A DNA stretch of 10,672 nucleotides, taken from positions 1-10,672 of the forward strand of contig DAOWMW010000020.1 of NCBI GenBank assembly GCA_030642865.1. Reading direction: 5' to 3'. This DNA is from Desulfobacteraceae bacterium. Lineage in GTDB: Bacteria > Desulfobacterota > Desulfobacteria > Desulfobacterales > BuS5. Shown in pieces: positions 5,954 through 10,672 of this stretch. The position numbers and the translations under genes were made by a program. The notes beneath the pieces were generated by a model, which saw only the letters and a program-made list of their open reading frames with translations, searched no databases and was not told where the DNA came from. Within the stretch, counting starts at the first letter, position 1. Every line of letters begins with the position of its first letter.

Positions 5954-8446
5954 ATGGCTTCAGTATCAGAAAAAGAAACACAGGAACTTCTTGAAAAAAG
6001 AGAATATTGGAAATGGGCAGAAAAAACAAGATCTCCAAGGATCGACTACCTGCGAAAAGCTGTCTGGTCAAAAGCAACCAAGGGATCATCATATCTCCCT
6101 GGAATCAAGGCGGATACCGAGCTGATTTATCGGACTACAAAAGTTTTCAAAGAGGCTGACCCCATGGAACCATGGGTTCTGACCAAGGCTGCTGCTCTTG
6201 ATTCTGTTTTTGCTGATACACCCATTTTTATTATCGATCAATCAAGAATAGTCGGATACAACGGTTCGGCTCCCCACAAAATACAATGGATTCCATGGGC
6301 ATCCTACATGGGTAATGAGGATATTTTTAATGACAGGGCAGGGTATATTGATGAAAAAGACAGGCCATGGTTAAAAGAGGCATTGGATTACTGGAAACCA
6401 AGAACTCTTTTGGCAAAAGCTGAAAAATACCTTACTAACAAAGAAAGAATGGTCAGCGCCATGGGCTTTACCCTGTGGGGGAACCGGGCATTATCCAACT
6501 TTGATTATGTTACACTCCAGCCGGACTGGATGTATAAGTATGGACTGGAGGGGATTGTGGGCCAGATTGATGAAAATTTGGGAGCGGCCCTGAAAAAACT
6601 CCACGAGGGAGCCCCCGACGGAGCAGAAGCATTTGAGTTATTGCCCAAAATTGATCAATGGAAAGCGATGAGAACCTCACTTCTGGCTGTTATAAAATGG
6701 GCAAAAAGATATTCACGGCTGGCCAGAATAATTGCCGAAAATTTTACAGCTGATTCAAAAAGAAAAGAAGAGCTGCTAAGGATTGCTGAAACCTGCGAAA
6801 AAGTACCAGCCAGGCCCCCGGAGCATTTCTGGGAAGTGATTCAGTTTGATCATTTTACCAACCTTGCTTACAGGTTTGAAAGGGGAGCCACTGGTGCGTG
6901 GCCCTGCCGTTTTGATTACCACCAGTGGGAGTATTACAAAAAAGATGTTATAGATGAAAAGAATATGACCAGGGAAGAGGCTGTGGAATATTGTTCTGAA
7001 CTCCGTATGAGGTGCTATGAAACCACAGGTATCATATTCCGGCTTGCAAGGGAGAGCTCCCAGGGTGGTATTGTGTATGTTTGGACTTTGGGAGGTGTTG
7101 ATGAGGAAGGAAATGATGCGTGCAATGATCTGACAGATTGTTATCTCGAGGCTGCACGTCTTGTTAGAACATGTGATCCCAGCATAGGGTTCAGATACCA
7201 TCCCGATGTAAGAACTGAAACCCTTAAACAAGTTTTTGAATGTATAAAACATGGTTTGGGATACCCATCCATGCGAAACGACTCCGTATGTATCGAATCT
7301 TTACGACACTGGTTCGGGTTTGACCTTAAGGATGCAAGACGGTGGATGCATCAGGCATGCATGGCGCCAGCTCCCAATACTAAAATGGGGGCGCCACACT
7401 ACAGGTATCCCGGCCCCATAACCAGTGCCGGTGTAAAATCTTTGGAGCTGGCTCTGTTTAATGGAATGGATCCTGTTAGTAAAATGAGGATGGGTATTAA
7501 AACTGGAGACCCTTTAAAATTTAAAACCTATGAAGAATTCTATCAGGCGTGGTTAAAACAGCATGAGTATATTATGTACATGGGATGCCGGATAGACAAT
7601 ATTATCAGATGGGTAGTCGGAACACAGCACCCCAGACCGTTGATATCGGCTCTTTTTGAAAGATGTGTTGAAAGCGGACAGGATGCAGACCTGTATGCCA
7701 AGGAAAAAGCAAGCCTCTGGTTTACCCATTTTGGATTCAGCGAATTTGGAGATGCCCTGGCTGGATTAAAAAAACTGGTTTATGATGAAAAAAAATATAC
7801 CATGGAACAATTGCTCGAAGCCATCAAATCCAACTGGAGAGGATCTGAAGAGATGAGGATGGACTTTGTCAAGGCACCCAAGTGGGGAAATGATGATGAT
7901 TATGTTGATCATATATACACCAGGGGGATGAAGGATATCGCTGAAATTTCATGGCGGTGCAAAAATCCCGGGGGAAATCCATGGCCTATTCTTCCGGAAA
8001 ATGTGGCAGCCTATATTGTATCTTCCAATAAGGTTGGAGCCCTTCCCAATGGCAGAAGTTTTGGCGATACCATGTATGATGGGGGATGCTCACCAGGGGC
8101 AGGGCTCGACAAAAAAGGTCCCACAGCAGTATTAAGATCAGTCTCCAAGTTTGATCATGTAAAAGATTTCAGGTCTAATCTGCTCAATCAGAGACTTAAT
8201 CCCAATCAATTTACCGGTGACAGGGGATTTGAACTCTGGCGAAATTATATACAATCCTGGTCGGATCTGGGAATCAACCATGTTCAGTTTAACATGGTTG
8301 ATAATGAAACATTACTTGCAGCCCAGATAGAACCCGAAGATTACCCTGAACTCCTCGTAAGGGTGGCCGGGTATAGTGCTCATTTTGTTGAATTAAACAG
8401 AAAATCCCAGGATACTATTATTGCCCGCACAGTACAATCTTTATAA
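5954..8446 (+). CDS. Glycyl radical enzyme, X-succinate synthase-like (fumarate-adding) catalytic subunit
   Basis: This 830-residue cytoplasmic enzyme has the pyruvate formate-lyase-like barrel domain and a C-terminal glycyl radical domain. The radical would sit on Gly806 in RVAGYSA (803-809). The thiyl cysteine is Cys469 in HQACMAP. The preceding GALPNGR (695-701), DGGCSPGAGLD (709-719) and GPTAVL (722-727) are typical of the family. Decarboxylases and dehydratases carry Cys-x-Glu at the active cysteine, whereas this protein has Cys-Met-Ala. Arg484 lies exactly 15 residues after Cys469, the same spacing as Cys493/Arg508 in benzylsuccinate synthase, where the arginine contacts fumarate. The Cys-to-Gly distance (337) nearly equals that of BssA (336). 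The inference is radical addition of an organic substrate to fumarate; the substrate is unknown. Unusually, it stands alone: no activating radical SAM enzyme and no BssB/BssC-like iron-sulfur subunit adjoin it. An uncharacterised glycyl radical subfamily remains possible. Confidence 0.82.
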   Translation: MASVSEKETQELLEKREYWKWAEKTRSPRIDYLRKAVWSKATKGSSYLPGIKADTELIYRTTKVFKEADPMEPWVLTKAAALDSVFADTPIFIIDQSRIVGYNGSAPHKIQWIPWASYMGNEDIFNDRAGYIDEKDRPWLKEALDYWKPRTLLAKAEKYLTNKERMVSAMGFTLWGNRALSNFDYVTLQPDWMYKYGLEGIVGQIDENLGAALKKLHEGAPDGAEAFELLPKIDQWKAMRTSLLAVIKWAKRYSRLARIIAENFTADSKRKEELLRIAETCEKVPARPPEHFWEVIQFDHFTNLAYRFERGATGAWPCRFDYHQWEYYKKDVIDEKNMTREEAVEYCSELRMRCYETTGIIFRLARESSQGGIVYVWTLGGVDEEGNDACNDLTDCYLEAARLVRTCDPSIGFRYHPDVRTETLKQVFECIKHGLGYPSMRNDSVCIESLRHWFGFDLKDARRWMHQACMAPAPNTKMGAPHYRYPGPITSAGVKSLELALFNGMDPVSKMRMGIKTGDPLKFKTYEEFYQAWLKQHEYIMYMGCRIDNIIRWVVGTQHPRPLISALFERCVESGQDADLYAKEKASLWFTHFGFSEFGDALAGLKKLVYDEKKYTMEQLLEAIKSNWRGSEEMRMDFVKAPKWGNDDDYVDHIYTRGMKDIAEISWRCKNPGGNPWPILPENVAAYIVSSNKVGALPNGRSFGDTMYDGGCSPGAGLDKKGPTAVLRSVSKFDHVKDFRSNLLNQRLNPNQFTGDRGFELWRNYIQSWSDLGINHVQFNMVDNETLLAAQIEPEDYPELLVRVAGYSAHFVELNRKSQDTIIARTVQSL

Positions 8447-8449
8447 AGC

Positions 8450-8478
8450 TTTGCGAATTTATTTTTGTGCTAATCCCT
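8450..8478. repeat. End fragment of the 164-bp dispersed repeat
   Basis: TTGCGAATTTATTTTTGTGC followed by TAATCCC closely matches the element terminus TTGCCAATTTATTTTTGTGCGAACCC. Only the end is present, starting a few bases after the stop of the glycyl radical enzyme. The rest of the element is absent. Confidence 0.45.
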
Positions 8479-8496
8479 GGTAAAATTTGAAAATTT

Positions 8497-8528
8497 ATGG
8501 GACGCAGATTGTCAAATCTGCGTCCCAT
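8497..8528. terminator. Perfect 14-bp hairpin between convergent genes
   Basis: ATGGGACGCAGATT and AATCTGCGTCCCAT pair perfectly around a GTCA loop. It lies 50 bases past the glycyl radical enzyme and about 80 bases past the end of the convergent coaE fusion. It could stop or stabilise both transcripts. No T-tract follows on either strand, so rho-independent termination is not assured. It could also be a dispersed palindrome. Confidence 0.5.
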
Positions 8529-8609
8529 GAATGTTAATGCGGGGCTATCGGCCATCAGATGTCAAATTTTATTATAGCTCAATTGCATGGCCTAAATTGA
8601 AACAGACCC

Positions 8610-10010
8610 CTAATGCGCTGTCTTTAAAGTCTCCCAGAGCTTTTTTACCTGTTTTCTTGTTTCATCAATACTCTTTTCATTATCAATAATGTAATCAGCA
8701 TATCCCTTTTTTTCCTCTATGGGAAGTTGAGCTCTCAGCATATTTTCCGCTTCTTCCTGAGTTATCCCTTCACGTTTCAGGAGGCGCTTAAGCTGCTCAT
8801 CGCGGGAGGTGTAAACAACCACCAGGCTGTGAAACATATACTGTAAGTTAGTCTCAATCAGCAGAGGAATTACCACCTGGATTATTGCATCAGGGTCTTT
8901 TTTTGCAATGGACTCGACCTGTTTGACAAATTCTTCATGAATCCTGGGATGTATAAAGCTCTCCAGTTTTTTTCTTTTTTCAAGATCACTAAAGACTATT
9001 TTTGAAAGAACATCCCTTTTTAATTGACCATCTTCTGCAATGACCTGTTTCCCGAAATATTCAACGATATTTGTCCATGCAGGTTTTTCCGGTTCAACAA
9101 CATCTCGTGAAATAATATCAAAATCTATGGTGTGGGCCCCCAGATCCTCCAGCATATTCGATACTGTTGTTTTGCCGCTGGCAATCCCTCCTGTGAGGCC
9201 AATGAGACGGCGATTATCTTTTCCGCGAATTGTTTCGATATCATCAATTCCTGAATATGTAAAGGGGAAGGTTGCCTCAATACTCAACTCTGCTCCTGCA
9301 AAACTTATGGGATAACGGATTCCTCTTCTGTATAAAGTTTCCATTCCAGCAAGGGCTTTTTCCATCATATTTGCAGGAAGCGCCATCACCATATCCTCAT
9401 CCTGGGCATGTCCATATCTGCGTTCACCATAGCAAGGTATGGTTAGAGATGGCTTTTGGGTTAGATAGCACCTTGCAATGGCATCGGAGCATGATGATTC
9501 TCCAACGCAGAAAAACTTCATAACCTCATAATTTTCAAACTGAAGAGAATTAATCAAAAGAATCATCTGCGCGGGATTGGCATATATAAGAACAATGTCC
9601 GGCTCAAATGGATTATAAACCAGGGGGGCCATTACAACTGCCTGGTATCTCCCTGAAGGAATTCTTTGAATGGACTCTTCATATTTTTTCCCATCCGCCC
9701 TGGTCTTGGCCCATACTATACTCCGAAAGGTGCCATCTTTATATATGTCAGGCAAATCTGTCATTCCTATAATAGATGGACACATTGGAGAAAAAAAATC
9801 ATCCATATCTGCTCCAACAGTCCAGTCAAAATTTCTGACAAGAGTTATAAGCTGGCAAAGGGTAACCTTATTGTCCAACCTGCGTATAAATTTTATTTTG
9901 TCCAGATCTTCTCTTTTTTCAAGCATTTTAAAAGCCACGGGAAATGACTTAAGCCTCATTAGAAGTTCCAGACGTCTTATTATTTTTTCCCAGTCGTTTG
10001 TTTTTGTCAT
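8610..10010 (-). CDS. coaE: DUF169 - dephospho-CoA kinase (CoaE) fusion protein
   Basis: This 466-residue protein joins two domains. Residues about 8-245 resemble DUF169, a family of unknown function common in anaerobes. It has several cysteines (52, 77, 168, 174, 181, 193) and a P.L..PCYGERRYG segment (187-200). Residues about 268-466 are a full-length CoaE, the ATP-dependent kinase that phosphorylates the 3'-hydroxyl of dephospho-CoA in the last step of CoA synthesis. Supporting motifs are the P-loop GLTGGIASGKTT (271-282), IDFDIISRDV (295-304), HPRI (354-357), IPLLIET (381-387) and ADYIIDN (438-444). The usual IDAD is IDFD, but the aspartates are retained. Free-standing CoaE is about 200 residues, so the N-terminal half is an addition. 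No frameshift is seen at the junction. An AAGGTG lies ten bases before the ATG, a rather long spacing. The gene converges on the glycyl radical enzyme. Confidence 0.88.
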   Translation of the reverse strand: MTKTNDWEKIIRRLELLMRLKSFPVAFKMLEKREDLDKIKFIRRLDNKVTLCQLITLVRNFDWTVGADMDDFFSPMCPSIIGMTDLPDIYKDGTFRSIVWAKTRADGKKYEESIQRIPSGRYQAVVMAPLVYNPFEPDIVLIYANPAQMILLINSLQFENYEVMKFFCVGESSCSDAIARCYLTQKPSLTIPCYGERRYGHAQDEDMVMALPANMMEKALAGMETLYRRGIRYPISFAGAELSIEATFPFTYSGIDDIETIRGKDNRRLIGLTGGIASGKTTVSNMLEDLGAHTIDFDIISRDVVEPEKPAWTNIVEYFGKQVIAEDGQLKRDVLSKIVFSDLEKRKKLESFIHPRIHEEFVKQVESIAKKDPDAIIQVVIPLLIETNLQYMFHSLVVVYTSRDEQLKRLLKREGITQEEAENMLRAQLPIEEKKGYADYIIDNEKSIDETRKQVKKLWETLKTAH

Positions 10011-10037
10011 TTTAGATATACACCTTTATTTTTATTT

Positions 10038-10124
10038 AGTAGTGTCTGGTTAGGAAATTGCAAAAATACCTGGAGATTTAATTGTTTTTTTCGCCAATAC
10101 GCTATAAAAACAATTAAAGTTCCC
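10038..10124. repeat. Longer, right-truncated copy of the 72-bp repeat family
   Basis: AGTAGTGTCTGGTTAGGAAA (10038 onward) matches the left end of the 222-293 element, and ACAATTAAAGTTCCCTT matches its middle. Between them is an extra segment holding a perfect 13-bp inverted repeat, TTTAATTGTTTTT (10077-10089) and AAAAACAATTAAA (10106-10118). The expected right end is missing because the 164-bp element begins at 10125. Confidence 0.55.
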
Positions 10125-10287
10125 TTAGGGCTCGCCCCAAAATAACTTAACATTTTAAGCGCCGATCCATCCTACCTGACTGCGTTACGAAAACGTATAA
10201 ATATCCTGATATTCCTACGCTTTCGCGCCTTGCCAGGCAGGCGCCTCAACACTTAAAATTGCCAATTTATTTTTGGGCGAACCCTTA
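10125..10287. repeat. Complete 163-bp MITE-like element, copy B (inverted relative to copy A)
   Basis: The sequence from TTAGGGCTCGC to GCGAACCCTTA aligns over its whole length with the reverse complement of 1599-1762. The central stem is CGAAAACGTA / TACGCTTTCG around AATATC-CT-GATATT. Several stem positions differ from copy A, yet pairing is kept at three of them by paired changes. It directly precedes the ribosome binding site of the AMMECR1-domain gene, so it probably forms part of that gene's leader. Confidence 0.75.
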
Positions 10288-10303
10288 TTATGGAGATAAT
10301 ATT

Positions 10304-10672
10304 ATGAAAAACAAAGAAAAAGCTTTCCATGGTATGACAAAAAAGCAAGGGGATACCCTTGTGAGTCTGGCCAGACAGACCATTATGGATAGTCTTGGTG
10401 TAAAGAACTCAAATATAAAAAATGAAAATATTGAAGAGATTTTAAAGGATGAAATATTTCAAACCACCAGGGGCACCTTTGTCACCCTCCACATGAAGGG
10501 GCAGCTCCGCGGCTGTATGGGAAACATCATGGGATCTGAAACCATAAAGGACGGGATTAAACGCAACGCCATTAACGCAGCATTCCATGACCCAAGATTT
10601 CCAGAAGTAAAAAAAAATGAACTAAAAAATATAGATATGGAGATCAGCATACTAACAAAACCTGAGCGGATG
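10304..10672 (+). CDS. AMMECR1-domain protein (AmmeMemoRadiSam system protein A), 3' end outside the window
   Basis: The first 123 residues are present, open to the window edge. Conserved AMMECR1 motifs are RGTFVTL (56-62), GQLRGCMG (66-73, normally LRGCIG with an invariant Cys), HDPRFPEV (95-102) and the IEISVLS.P-like MEISILTKP (112-120). The family is found in bacteria and archaea, often beside Memo-like and radical SAM partners. Its biochemical role is not firmly established, and those partners, if present, lie beyond 10672. The ATG at 10304 has GGAG eight bases upstream. The fragment extends just past the domain middle and shows no frameshift. Confidence 0.85.
   Translation, partial: MKNKEKAFHGMTKKQGDTLVSLARQTIMDSLGVKNSNIKNENIEEILKDEIFQTTRGTFVTLHMKGQLRGCMGNIMGSETIKDGIKRNAINAAFHDPRFPEVKKNELKNIDMEISILTKPERM

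Noticed and set aside
5954-8446. Glycyl radical decarboxylase or dehydratase (HPAD, glycerol dehydratase, CutC, HypD)
   Set aside because: These carry Cys-x-Glu at the active cysteine; this enzyme has Cys-Met-Ala.

Overview
The window (about 10.7 kb, moderately AT-rich) looks like chromosome of a strictly anaerobic bacterium, most likely a sulfate-reducing Desulfobacterota (Desulfobacterales type). This is an inference from gene content (oxygen-sensitive glycyl radical enzyme, FixA/FixB-type electron transfer flavoprotein, anaerobic-type acyl-CoA dehydrogenase, AmmeMemoRadiSam protein) and from the many small dispersed palindromic repeats. No rRNA or taxonomic marker is present.

Layout. 1-377: intergenic, packed with repeat fragments (an inverted-repeat element, an end of a 164-bp repeat, a 72-bp inverted-repeat element) and a weak terminator. 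378-1541 (-): divergent HMG-CoA-lyase-like enzyme. 1542-1882: a complete 164-bp miniature inverted-repeat element and an AT-rich hairpin. 1883-3031 (-): acyl-CoA dehydrogenase. 3032-3538: divergent regulatory region with two perfect palindromes, a sigma70-like promoter, a heptamer tandem repeat and a REP-like hairpin. 3539-4327 and 4352-5311 (+): etfB-etfA operon. 5312-5953: hairpin terminator, a truncated response-regulator remnant (-), dispersed-repeat sequence, and a long apparently noncoding leader. 5954-8446 (+): an 830-residue glycyl radical enzyme. 8447-8609: convergent intergenic region with a perfect 14-bp hairpin. 8610-10010 (-): a fusion of DUF169 with dephospho-CoA kinase (CoaE). 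10011-10303: a 72-bp-family repeat abutting an inverted second copy of the 164-bp repeat. 10304-end (+): 5' part of an AMMECR1-domain (AmmeMemoRadiSam protein A) gene.

How the genes may work together. The glycyl radical enzyme keeps the glycine loop (Gly806) and thiyl cysteine (Cys469), lacks the Cys-x-Glu motif of glycyl radical decarboxylases and dehydratases, and has an arginine exactly 15 residues after the cysteine, as in benzylsuccinate synthase (Cys493/Arg508). It is therefore best read as a fumarate-adding (X-succinate synthase-like) enzyme of unknown substrate. The acyl-CoA dehydrogenase, its likely electron acceptor ETF and the HMG-CoA-lyase-like carbon-carbon lyase could form the following CoA-ester oxidation steps. 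That pathway is a hypothesis: no activating enzyme, small subunit, CoA-transferase or hydratase lies in the window, and the genes sit in at least four transcription units.

The most interesting points are the orphan X-succinate-synthase-like enzyme, the lyase that lacks the catalytic cysteine, the DUF169-CoaE fusion, and the paired inverted 164-bp elements whose inner stem shows compensatory base changes.
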